A stretch of 64,000 bases of DNA, taken from positions 1,986,165 to 2,050,164 of the forward strand of contig JAQFVV010012511.1 in assembly GCA_028023455.1 (NCBI GenBank), in the 5' to 3' direction. Positions within the stretch are counted from its first letter, which is position 1. Every line of letters begins with the position of its first letter. Shown here in pieces: positions 12,372-23,439 of the stretch. The notes under the pieces are model-generated. The model saw nothing but the letters and a program-made list of their open reading frames with translations. It was not told where the DNA came from and made no database searches. A program made the position numbers and the translations under genes. The DNA is from Epiperipatus broadwayi (taxonomy: Eukaryota > Onychophora > Udeonychophora > Euonychophora > Peripatidae).

Positions 12372-14211
12372 TTATTGCAGATCCACTATCTGTCCAGAGG
12401 CTTCCTCCCCAGACTCTTTGTAATGCAGGCCTTCAACAGAGTCTGGTTCAACATTCGATGCCCTGGAGGTCTTAGGTAGCTTTAATTTAATGTCCTTACC
12501 TGGAACAGTGGCTTGGCATGGTTTTCTTGTATCTTTATTGGGTAATTCACAATTTCTTGTTTGACTATCTGCCTTAGGAACAGGCTTGCATTTTTCCCCC
12601 GGTTGCTGGGGGATAAGATATTTAGAGTCTGAGGAGTCCATGCTTTTGTTATTTATTTTTTTCAAGTATAATTTGTTCACTGAAGATTTGAAATCCGTAT
12701 TTTATTCATTTGCCTTCCTTTTGTTGGGCAGAGGCAAAGGGGAAGTCTCTCCATGACCAAACATGTTGACTCAAAAGACTCATCCAAAGCACATGTGGAG
12801 AGAGCAGGTGAAGGCAAAGAGTCAAGGCCGACCTTATCAACAAGAGACGATAAAAAACATGAGGAGTTTTCTACTGTTTCAGATGCTGAAAGGACTACTG
12901 CAGATGTTAGAGAACAAGTGGAGCTTTCCATTGGTTCAGGTGCTACAAAGTCAGGCATGGGCATGGGAGTCTCCACAGTCTGCATCATTGGACTAGAGTT
13001 ACAGAGGTGAGTTTTGCTTTTAATTCTTTTGCAATTGTGGCAAATTCTGTCTGGGCAGTCCCTCGCTAAGTGGCCTCTCTAGTGGCAGAAGAAACACTGT
13101 GGAGGAATGCCATAGAAGGTAATGACAAGAGGGGAAGTGTCCGCATAGTAGAGAGTGGAAATGTCATTGGGGTTTGATTCCTTATTCAGGGAAAGATCAA
13201 AGAAGGAAGTATTCAAATAAACTGGAAGGTCTATGCCCTTAATCAGTTGATATCTAAAGTTTGATACTTTGCCATAGGACCTGAGTATTTGCTGCAAATC
13301 ACTCTCCCTGAATTCAAGATGATTCCTTATTTTTCCTGACAAGATTGTAGGACGATTCATATTAATATTATAAATGATTTTTCCACCAAGATACTTGAAG
13401 GATTTTTGGAAGATTAATTTCTGAGTGGGATTGTTGAACTCAATTACCAAGTATCGATTATTGGGATATTGCAAAATTTTATGAATCAGATTCCATAATT
13501 TTTTCTTTGTTATCTCATAATATAGTTCATTAATTGGGAATTTAAATAGATCACAAGAAGTGTTGGTGACAGCTAAGATTGTGGTGCTATCACTGTGGAA
13601 ATTAAGAAATGATTTATGTAATTGGGGAGGAATAGTATTATTGAATCTGTTTACTATTAAGTCAATTTCTTTTTGCTCTAGATTTAGATTGAGTGTGTTG
13701 GGATTGCTACAAATATCAGTTAAGTTCTCCTCAATCTCTTCATCAAATAAATCTTTGTGATTCTTTGAAGCTTCCCATGCCATAACGTTAGGCTCAGTAA
13801 GGCCTGCCTGTGTAATGTTAGCATAGGAGGGCCTGCTGTTAATTAATATCTTAGGTTGATTTTGGGAAGGGAGGCATTTAAATTGGAAGACTTTATGTTA
13901 GTTTTGCTATTTTTATCAATTTTTTTGTTAATATTTTGAGAAACTTTTGATTTATTAGAAAAATTAAAAGAAAATTTACCGTTGCTATTTTCCAAGCTTG
14001 GGAAATCTGAATTTTTAACGATCTCACTGGAGGCTTCATTTTGAAGGTTATTGGTTTGAAATTTGGTCTGTGGATCCTCTGTGTTGAACTTTTGAGAACA
14101 TGTAATTTTTTTATTGACAGTAGCATCTGTGGATGGAGTGGTAGGCTGCAAAAAACAAAAACCTGTGTTATTTTGCATTTCCAAGATGGCTTTTTCTTCA
14201 GCTTGTTCCAT
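12372..14211 (-). pseudogene. LINE ORF1, gag-like nucleic-acid-binding protein, broken
   Basis: The N-terminal segment starts at MEQAEEKAILEMQ (14211) and is rich in Asn, Ser and Lys. The central segment (13783-13079, 234 codons) begins MAWEASKNHKDLFDEE and ends in PPQCFFCH. One stop codon later the frame continues as RGHLARDC and then CHNCKRIKSKTHLC, giving two zinc knuckles of the CCHC type around 13085-13020. A Ser/Pro/Glu-rich C-terminal tail follows in two overlapping segments (12988-12677 and 12680-12372). ORF1 proteins of this type coat element RNA. Breaks: a gap or frameshift between 13843 and 13783, a stop inside the first knuckle, and a shift near 12.68 kb. Confidence 0.8.
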
Positions 14212-14409
14212 TAAAGGTTCTGAAGACAGCTATCAGCTTCTTCAGAATCAAGCAACTTAGCCACTCTTAATTAAGCAGAAAGGTAGGAAGTTCAAATATC
14301 AAAGAAAATGGTTTTCACAAGGAAAGACCCAGAAAAACACAGAAAAAACTAACTTTCTATAAGAGCCTAGGAATCAATGAAGTCAACTCTAAGCTATAGA
14401 GGGCGCTCA

Positions 14410-14429
14410 TCATTATACTTCTAACTTTT
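14410..14429. repeat. LINE target-site duplication, copy 2
   Basis: Exact second copy of the 20-mer found at 8351-8370. Its left neighbour (GAGCGCCCTC on the minus strand) is therefore the 5' terminus of the LINE. Confidence 0.9.
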
Positions 14430-16135
14430 ATTCTTTTTCTTGAACTGATTTGCATCTTTTTTTTTTTGCCATTGTGTTTTTTAAACATTTTTTACTTATC
14501 AAAATGATACTTCAGTATTGCACACTTACTCTTTTTCAATTTATAAATATATAATTGAAACTAGTGTTATATCATCTAATTACACAACTTATTAATATTA
14601 GAGAACTTTATATACACACATGTATAAATGTGTATAATGTATAATGAATAAATAATATAAAGACACAATCATCAGGTATTAGCAAATAAATATTTAGAAC
14701 AGATTGGGTTAAATAATATCCTAAATCTTTTTTGAAAATCTTTTGGATGAAAAAATGGAAGGCCTTTACATAACTTTTGAATTTCCAAACAAACAAGTTC
14801 ATTATCTACATATCATTTTTTATCAACTCCAGTTAAATAATTATATCCAAAATCGTATTATTTGAATTGAATGTCTGCATAAAAAGATTATTGATTTATA
14901 TATAATTTGATTACATTTATCAAATTGGGAATAGTAGAAACTATATAACTGAAGAAGCTGTTCACAAGGAAATTAGAATTGTAGAAGACTTTAGTTGTTA
15001 TTTTTTAATTTGATACACTTTTAAAAATGCATTGGCTACTACTAACTATTTTGTTTAATAATGTTTTATTTTTATATGTAGATATATATTCATACTGAGA
15101 TGTGGTAGATATGCTAATAAAATAGAAATGGATTGAAAGGATATTCTTCAGCATAGCTTATTATGTACTACAAAAAATAATTAAAAAGTTATATAGAAAA
15201 AAAAATATTAAACTATATATATATATTAATAGTTATTAAAATAATTTTAATTAAATAATTCCAAATTATATGCACCACATTATCATATATCTCATCTGTG
15301 AAAAATCTTAATGTGTATTTATTTTCATTATTTTATTTTACTAATATTTATTAATGACAAAAGGCAGTACGTCATATTTAAAAAGTTTAATTTATTTTTC
15401 GTAGAAAAACATTACATAAGAAATATATATATAATAATTGTGATTAATACTAAATAGTTAATTTAAAATAAAATGTTTCACATCTATTTAGTACAATTTT
15501 TGATATAAGTTTTATGCATTTTTAATATTAATATTTAATCTTAACTGGCAAAATATTATTGATATTAGCAAAGAAATTTTTCAATGAGTTTTTAATTTTT
15601 TCCCCATGGTTCACTGCAAGCCTACAAAATAGAATCTTATAGAATTTTTAAATGAAGATTTTTCAAGCAAATTTACACATCTATCATTAAATAGGAATAT
15701 GATAAATCTGTTTATATGGAAAATATAATGTAATCTAATCCTCATTTTAAAACTACTTCCCAGAATTTGTAAGTTTTTTAGTGATCTCACAGTCCCATCA
15801 TTAAACTTCATTTAATAATTTCATCGCAGTTATAATAAACTCTCAAGCACTGAAATTATATAATTTTTATTTTCAATATGCTTATATAATGGCATGCACA
15901 CTCTATCTTCAGTATGTACTACTAATGCAGTGAACAGAAATATTTTTCCAGGTTTTTCCACATAATAGCAAAAAATAAGGCAGTAGCAATCAAACTAATC
16001 AGTTTAAAACGGATGAATTTGCAGTTTTTCTTCTTTTTTATCCTATAGATAATATAGCTATTTACCCATTTATTGACCAATAATTAAATGGTTAATAAAT
16101 TGTCTATAGTCATTACAGGAAAAACATTTTGTATT
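14430..16135. other. AT-rich interval, nothing recognised
   Basis: Long A/T runs and microsatellite-like TA stretches (for example near 15216 and 15426). No protein, RNA or repeat family recognised. Confidence 0.45.
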
Positions 16136-16137
16136 TT

Positions 16138-16207
16138 ACCCAGAATCAAATTCCAGGCCAAAGACATCATGGGTAAATGTGTTAACCACTACACCATTAC
16201 ACTTTTC
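16138..16207 (-). mobile_element. tRNA-like sequence, probable SINE head
   Basis: On the minus strand a box-A-like stretch TGGTGTAGTGGTTAACAC is followed about 35 bp on by a box-B-like GGAATTTGATTCTGG, the spacing expected of a polymerase III internal promoter. I do not see a full cloverleaf with a matching acceptor stem, so a SINE head or tRNA pseudogene is more likely than a functional tRNA. Confidence 0.5.
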
Positions 16208-17316
16208 GGTAGATATCAGCAGAAGCAATCCATAAATGAATAGACAACTTTAACTCCAGAAAAAAAAAAAAAGATAAAAAATAAAAAACTAGTCTGTAAA
16301 CCATTAAATGTATTATTGTATTTTTTTATTTATTTTAAAATTGAAAATATCTCTTGAGTGCAATAATTATTCATATTTCCATAAAGTATTAAAAGTAAAT
16401 AGAAATCATTCCCTACCTTGCATGAGAGTGATGCAATAGAGGTGTATTGATCTGCCAATTGAAAGTTATTTACGAAATGCATAAATAGTGAGAGATGGTG
16501 ATTTGAATTTTTATGTTGGCGATGGTTGCAAGTTTGTAGACTTGAGATTGGGGGAAATTTATAAAAATTTTAAAAACGTCTCTATAAATGTCCAGCTACT
16601 TTCGTTTATGTGTGTATATCTTGTGACACTTTTTTTAACTTTTTTTTTGAAGTGAATTATATTTTTTTCAAAAAAAAGTCATCACTTTATCTAGGTCTTC
16701 ATTGCATTTTATCTTCAGCCATATTTTCCCATTAATGTAATCAATATATCCCTATTATATCTGATTAAATTATTTTTCTTTTTATAAAAAATACTTGAAA
16801 TCAATTCAACTTTTTTTTTTAAAATAAAAAAAAAACAATTATAAGCGGATATTTAAATTCCTAAAATCTAATGACTATCTTTTAAAAATTGTATAAGTTA
16901 AAAAAAATGTAGATGTAGAGTTAAAATATTTTTTAGACTAATAGTTCAGACTCTTTGAAAGATCGAAGATCTTTTATATAAAAAAAAGTGACGGGAGACT
17001 TCTATTTTCGTATGTTAGTATAATTTTAATCGTGATTAATAAATTACAATAATAATATACGTTTTACCTTTAAAAAAACTCAAGCAGTTGTAGATTTGTA
17101 CTATTAATTTTATATCTTAACAGTATTATGGTATCAAAATGTATCATTGAAATAAAGTAATATATAATAATTATATACTTTCAGTAATGATTTTTTTTTG
17201 CTAAAAGATCTATAGTATTAGATTTAACATTTAACAGATTGATTCTAGAGTTAGATATCTCATTCGTCTTTAGTTTGTCATATATATATATGTGTGTGTA
17301 ATAACATGGAAAAGGC
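16208..17316. other. AT-rich interval, nothing recognised
   Basis: Only homopolymer A/T runs and AT-rich sequence; no feature named. Confidence 0.4.
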
Positions 17317-17416
17317 TTTTTCAAATATATACATTAACATATTATAAGCGGAAAGTGATCCAGTGTCAAAAATATCACAAGTGCAGAAAATATGTATAGT
17401 GAAATAATTATGAGAG

Positions 17417-17563
17417 GTTAGTATATGCACATTATTTTGAGAGATATTATTCTCCCTTCTTTTTCAGCTATTGCTGGCCTGACCAGCAATAGTACTCAGG
17501 CCAGCAGCACCTGAAGAAAAGGGGAGAATAATACCTCTCAAAATGTTATGCATATACTAATAT
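17417..17563. repeat. Inverted duplication of PLE 3' sequence
   Basis: Arms at about 17417-17479 and 17500-17563 are reverse complements. The right arm (containing GAGAATAATACCTCTCAAAA) and the sequence on to about 17735 match the 3' region of the PLE at 47.05-47.36 kb, including ATTACTAACAGT and ATTAGATGATG blocks. The PLE at 47 kb has only the right-arm orientation, so the left arm here is an added inverted copy. Confidence 0.75.
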
Positions 17564-17842
17564 GTTTGATATGCTATTACTAACAGTTGAATGTATTTGG
17601 AATATTTAAATAAATTAAATTTTTCTAAAGACATTCAATACACATATTAGATGATGGAAATGGTCCAATATAAAAATACAACTAGAACACCATCATCACA
17701 AATATTCAGGAAAACACTATGATTCAAATGTTTCATGTAATGATTTTTAGTCTTTGATTTCAACTCAAATGCTATAGAGCAATGGCATTGATATAGAATT
17801 ACAAGAAGATTAATTATGGCTATATTACAATAATTACAAGTT

Positions 17843-18051
17843 TCATTCCAATATCAGCCTTTCAATCTAATTGAGCATGTGCCTTTTGAGAGTATTAAAT
17901 AAATGAATACTCTCCTCTTCAATCCTGAAGAGGAGAGTATTCATTTATTTAGTACTCTCAAAAGGCGCGTGCTCAATTAGCTTGAAAGGCTGATATTGGA
18001 ATGAAATATAATTGCAAGCACAGTGCTAGATAAAATATTTGCTTATTTACT
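17843..18051 (+). mobile_element. Hairpin retroposon with 14-bp target duplication
   Basis: Arms of 80 bp (17841-17920 and 17927-18006) are reverse complements around a 6-nt loop, with a handful of mismatches. A tail of about 45 bp follows the right arm, containing CAGTGCTAGATAAAATATTTG. The perfect 14-mer aataattacaagtt flanks the unit (17829-17842 and 18052-18065), the left copy overlapping the first bases of the arm. The tail resembles those of the elements at 27.4 and 44.2 kb. No coding capacity. Confidence 0.8.
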
Positions 18052-18434
18052 AATAATTACAAGTTGTTTTATATATAATAATTTGTATACAAGGTTCAAG
18101 AAAGTGCATCACCATCAATTCATTTACAATATATATTTCTATTGATCTTTCATGGAATAGGCCATATGTATACAAGTTTGGAAACAACAAATCAATGCTG
18201 TTCTAAAACTATGATCTGTAGATTCTTGAGTGCAGCAAAAATAATTAAGATTTGCAGATAAAAAGTTAAGCAGTAAAAGAAATTCTTCATTATGTGAGAA
18301 TAGTTCTCTTATTCATGATGCATGCACATCCTAATGCCTATGTCATAATTATTTCACTATCTATATTTTCTGCACTTAAGATATTTTTGACACTGGATAA
18401 CTTCCCGCTTATAATATGTTAATGTATATATTAG

Positions 18435-21400
18435 TATTTGCATAAACATAAATTCCTGAAGGTTAGATATTCTAATATTTAAAAAATATAATGGATTTGT
18501 GTAATAAAATAATTCCCCATTTTTAAGAACTTTTTAAGCTTCACTTTTTTGTATAATCTCTCACTAAAATTATATGTTGGAGAAACAGGATGTGATTAAA
18601 TAAAATGGAGAGTGAATTGATAAGTGTAAATATTTGTTGAGTTTAAAAATAACTTCATAAAAAAAGTTGTACTAGAGGTTTCCTGTTTATATCAATAGAA
18701 TTTTAGTAGGACATTTCTTTGAATCTCAAATATTAAAAATGTTAACTTTTGTATGCCTTCAGTGAGAGTATCAAAGAGTTGATAAAAATTCTTATATTTT
18801 CCATTGTTTTTTTTTTTGCTGTTGCTGATATAAATCATTTGTGAACCTGATTTTCTATTTAGTGCCTGTTCTTTTATTTGTATCTGTAGTGAGAGGCATA
18901 AAGATATATTGACTTTTGAACACACCTTAACACTGATATGTTAAAGAATAGATAATCATTTAATATATTTGTTGTATGCATATTTTGTTTCAAATTTGTT
19001 TATAATTATGGAAACTTTTTATGAATTTTTAAAAATGATAATATATGATCATATTCTGTCTTAAAATTTATAGCAAAAATTACATTAAGACTAATAATTA
19101 CGTCAATGATTAGCACAAAAGCTTTGAAGTTTCTGAATTAAAACATTTAAATCTTAAGTGATGATTATTCACAGTTTAGGCGTGATGAACTTATTATCTT
19201 TTGTCATTTGATATTGATATATAATGATATTATTTTGAGTTGTATAAAATAAGTTTGATGATCATTATATAATTTATAAAAAAAAAAAAAAACAACAACA
19301 AAGCACTATATATTTTTGTACATCAAAAATCTTTAAAGTCATCAACCGTATCATCATATGACTTGAAACAAATATGCAGTTACTGTATTTGAGCATTCTA
19401 AAAGAAGTTTAATGGCTTATTAACATATATTTTGTAAAAAGCATATTAGATCAATATATGTTATTACTTGAAAGTATATACATTTTTTTATATAAAATTT
19501 AGAACTAGTGTTTTATATTTTCACATTTCAAACAAATGAATAAAGACACGAAAATAAAAGACAGGTAACTATCTAGATTCATTTATGATTGGACTCACAC
19601 TCTTCATTTGGTCCAAATCACAAACTTTTGTCAGATAGCTTCTTTATTGTTTACTATGTTTTCTTTTATAAGACAAAAAATTTGATGCAGGATTAAGTTT
19701 GAAATTTCAGATAATAAAACAAATTACTTTATTGATGTTTAATTAATTCAAATTATATATCATTTTTTTATATCATAAAGTTGTTGTGAAAAAATTGTGA
19801 TTCATTATCCATTATACACAAATTTATTAGTTTTAATAAACTGTTATTTATTTCCTCTTTTTTTATTTATAAATAATATTAATAAACCTTTATCTAAAAT
19901 CTGTGTGATTCTTTTTTTTTTTTTTACTTATTTTTGTTTTAGTGCAATATCTTCTCTCAAATGATAGATGCTAAGACATTCTGACATTGCAAAATATTAT
20001 GCGCTATTAAGTTTTGATATTCTCATTTATCAAAAGCTTTTCACTCGCTCTTTTTTTTTGCTTTGTTTTTAATTTTTTGCTATAATAAATCTTATTTTGA
20101 CATATATATATATATATTTGATATTGTCATAATTTTACCACGTATATAAACAATATATGTATGTGTATTTATAATCCAAATAAAATTTATGTAGAGATGA
20201 AATGATTCGTGATTTTTTTTACCTAGCTTTTCGTTTATTGCTAATGATTAAGTCGTTAAATTATCATGTTGAAGTAAATAATTGTAAACATATAAGAAAA
20301 ATGATCTCTCTGTTTTTCACTAATCTATTTGCAGAGTAGCTGAATAAAAAACGCTAGATTAGCATTCATTTTCTACTAATTTTGTAACTTACGAACCGAA
20401 AGCCAATCTGCATCAGTGTTGGTGATTGCCCAATTTAGTAGCTTCTTCTAAACGTTTTTATGTCTTCGTTTAATTAAATTATTACAATGTAACGTTTAAG
20501 TCTTAAAAGATTGTTGTTTATTGTTACAGAAGAACTGATTATATATACATCAGTGTCAACGCAGTAAAATATGTTTTCAAATTTATTGCCGTACTCCTAG
20601 TTCGTTATTTTTCAATTTTAAACTCCTACTATAATCTTTCTAATTTATTAATTTCACATTTTTTTTTTTAAAAAAAACCTTTTGAAATATATCGAGGAAT
20701 CAGACTTAATTTGTCTATTTGTACTTATCTTTTCTATCAATGTGTTAATTTAGTTACAGTTTCAACTTTTTAATTATTTTATTGGTATAATATATGAGAA
20801 CTAGGGGCATTGCAACCCAATACTGGACCTTAAGAAAAGGCTTTTAGAGGATCTACAAAATAAATAAACAAATACAATTATTTTTATATTTTATTAATAT
20901 CAAAAAAAATTATTATTAGAAATAAAAAAAATAAAAATACTACAGATAAAATTTATAGTAATATAATATCTTAATTAATATTTATTTTTTTAAAAATCAG
21001 TTATTGGCAACTTTACTAAATAACAACTAATTGCAATTGTATTGGTGTTTTAGTGTTTTTAATTATGAATATTTGAATAATATGAATAAAATCTGTCTGG
21101 ATAACTTTGTTTCAATAACCAAAGGACTTAGACTTTTGAGATGATTTTGATATGTAGAAGGGCTTTATGCATTCTTAATTCTTACCAGTACACTGAATAA
21201 TCTTTTATCCTGGCAACATTTTCAAATAGTATGCAAAATATTCTGTGAAGCAAATAATTGGTAAACACTGTTTTAGTATGTAATTCTTTTATTTTATTTA
21301 GTAGCACTGAGGATTAACAATCGATTCTCACCAAAAGTAATCATGTATATAATTTTTAAATAGATTATTTCATCAATATTTTGGGAGGTACTAAAATTAT

Positions 21401-22440
21401 ATTAGTCATCTATAATTGTAGGATCTTGTTTTAGATTTTTGTCATCAACTGTTAAATAGTGTATTTTATTTACAGCATTATGTCACCAAACCAAATTTTT
21501 GATAATGAAATTTAAAATTTATTATTTCACTAATAATTTCTGCATTATTATAATTTTCTTGTACAGTTAATATTTTTTTCTAAATTTGTCTTTTAGCAGA
21601 TAAACAGTTGAAAATATTTCAATTTCAATCATTTTCAGCAACTAATTTATATTTTCATTGGAAATACTTTTTTCTAATAACTCTCAGGTCTAAAATTTAA
21701 TTTTTTTATATAGGTTTTTTAATATTATTTGTTGCAGCTGTTTTTGTTTATAAAATTTTATTTCTGTGTTTTATCATCACTACATTTGAATAAAATTATG
21801 CAATCAAAACATTAATATAAATAAGAATAACATTTAAACCAGTTCAAATTTCTGCAATTAAATTTATAAATAATTTTTTCCCCATATTTTTTTAATACAC
21901 CTAAATAACATTTTAATAAATTAAATATAATATTATTATTGCTTTATGTATGGAAAAAAATACTGAAAACATTAAATATAATTTTGAATATAATGTCCTT
22001 AGCATAGAAAATGCATTAAAGTTCTAGTTAATATCTGAATACTTTATTAACTTTAATTTATTGCATTTCAGAGATGGAATTAGCATTTAAAAAATATTTC
22101 CAGACATTAAAAATTATATATTTGAATTTTCTCAGTAAAATGTTAATCATTTAAAAATAGGTGCATATATTTTTAAGCAATATTATGTTAGAAATTTGTA
22201 TTAATATATTAATTTCCAAATTTGTCTCTTATTTACCCTTTCATTAGTTAGTAATATCTGTTTTTTTAAATCTAAATATTATAATTTTTTCTTAATCCTA
22301 TTGTAAATTTTTTTAATTTTTTTTTCTATGGCTTACATTTTTATATAGCTTTTCTATTAAAACCCAAATTTCAGATAAGCAATTAATCACTGATAGAAAA
22401 CATTTAATAAGATCACATGACTTTATCATATGCTTACTAA
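18435..22440. other. AT-rich interval, nothing recognised
   Basis: About 4 kb of AT-rich sequence with many homopolymers (for example near 19277 and 19915) and TA microsatellites (near 20101). The only longish frame (18925-18692, minus) encodes a low-complexity Lys/Ile/Leu-rich peptide without recognisable domains; I do not call it a gene. Confidence 0.45.
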
Positions 22441-22459
22441 TGTAAAGTGATGAAGATAA

Positions 22460-22915
22460 AAGTCACAAACTGTTCTATTGATAGGAATTTTACAGCATTA
22501 TACTATCTGAAATCCAATTGATTGGTTAAATGCACAGTGGATGCCTCTAGAACAGAAGCAAAGAAAAAAAGTCAGGTAATATTATAGTTAGGATTGACCT
22601 TTCTATGGTGAAAGGGCTACAATCAGTATATTATTTAACTCTTTAAAATAAATAGAATCTGATCTAATATATTATTTACAAAACTACAAAATCTTAGAAT
22701 TTTTTTAAAATTTCAGACAATTATCCAGAATAACATAAAAGAATTTGAAGTGGATGCCAGATAAATAATACAGCAGTTCCAATTTTGAATTCTAGTTATC
22801 ACTAAAAATAAAAGCCATAAATTGGGCTGACATAAAGAATTTTATAGCATTATGCCATCTGGCATTTATTGATTACTCATGTTTACAGGAGATGGCTCTA
22901 GAGTAGAGAAAAATA
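22460..22915. repeat. Diverged direct repeat pair, about 100 bp each
   Basis: Segments at about 22485-22570 and 22835-22915 share ATTTTA(C/T)AGCATTAT, CCATCTG/CTATCTG and GGATGCCTCTAGAACAG / GATGGCTCTAGAGTAGAG in the same order. Both are non-coding. Probably two copies of an old, unnamed repeat. Confidence 0.55.
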
Positions 22916-23059
22916 ATGGCTTTTAGAATACATTAATAAACTTTTTCTTTTAGATACATATATTTTCTTTTTAAGAGTAGTTCTTTTCACTCTATACTAT
23001 AGCCATATAAAAAGACCATGCAATGCTATTGTTGATATATTTTCTTTTAAGAGCATCAT

Positions 23060-23437
23060 CAAACTTCAGACCACTCAAAGAAGTATGGAGAGATGTGTGA
23101 TAGGAATAACAAGAAGAGATCGAAAATGCAATATATGGGTAAGAGAACAAACAGGATGTTATTGACCTCATTGAAAAAATTAAAAGACTAAAGTGGAGTT
23201 GGGCTGGACATATTGTTAGAAGAGAAGATAATAGATGGACAATTGAATTCTTAAACTGGATTCTAAGAGATTGTAAAAGACTCAGAAAAAGACCACATGT
23301 GAGATGGATGGATGAAATAAGAAAGTGTGCAGGGGTAATGTGGAGAAAAAAAGCTAAAGATTGGAGAAGATGGATTGAACTTGGAGAGACTTTTATCCTG
23401 CAGTGGATTGATAATGGTTGATGATGATGATGAAGAG
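23060..23437 (+). pseudogene. RTE-like retrotransposon 3' end, 5'-truncated
   Basis: Plus-strand translation gives the C-terminal tail of the RTE polyprotein: LQTTQRSMERCVIGITRRD-like, then LKWSWAGHIVRRE, WTIEFLNWI, RPHVRWMDEIRK, AGVMWRKKAKDWRRW and LQWIDNG-like segments, ending in a stop and a (TGA)n-type tail at 23419-23435. A one-base insertion near 23153 shifts the frame. It is closely related to the copy at 49.7 kb. The RT core is missing, as expected of 5' truncation during target-primed insertion. The target duplication is doubtful (AAGAG near 23050 and 23435). Confidence 0.85.
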
Positions 23438-23439
23438 AA

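Larger units (their letters stand above)
8371..14409 (-). mobile_element. Full-length LINE (poly-A, two ORFs), 6.0 kb
   Basis: Bounded by a perfect 20-bp target-site duplication. Read on the minus strand it starts near 14409, has a short leader, a gag-like ORF1 (from 14211), ORF2 with endonuclease and RT (from 12178), a short 3' region, and a poly-A tail (T run at 8367-8382 on the plus strand). Base composition is visibly less AT-rich than the flanks. Both ORFs are cut by stops and indels, but the order of domains is complete. ORF1 zinc knuckles, APE endonuclease and a C-terminal CCHC after the RT place it among APE-type LINEs of the Jockey/I/R1/Tx1 groups; I cannot choose between these by eye. 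No RNase H domain was seen. Confidence 0.92.
17317..18434. mobile_element. Composite element with about 95-bp terminal inverted repeats
   Basis: The left arm (about 17317-17412) and right arm (about 18338-18434) are reverse complements over nearly all their length, sharing for example CATATTATAAGCGG and ATCCAGTGTCAAAAATAT on the left and their complements on the right. Inside lie an inverted duplication of PLE 3' sequence (17417-17563), PLE 3'-end homology continuing to about 17735, and a separate hairpin insertion (17843-18051). No open frame. The flanks show no clear target duplication. Could be a non-autonomous PLE derivative or an unrelated foldback into which PLE sequence went. Confidence 0.7.

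Noticed and set aside
12753-13010. Plus-strand frames over ORF1 of the 6-kb LINE
   Set aside because: Shadows of the minus-strand ORF1; the zinc knuckles and flanking segments give the correct strand.
17317-18434. DNA transposon with terminal inverted repeats
   Set aside because: No transposase and no fixed-length target duplication; the interior contains PLE sequence, so a cut-and-paste element is not supported.
18692-18925. 77-codon minus-strand frame as a host gene
   Set aside because: Low-complexity Lys/Ile-rich peptide, no domain and AT-rich codon content identical to the non-coding flanks.
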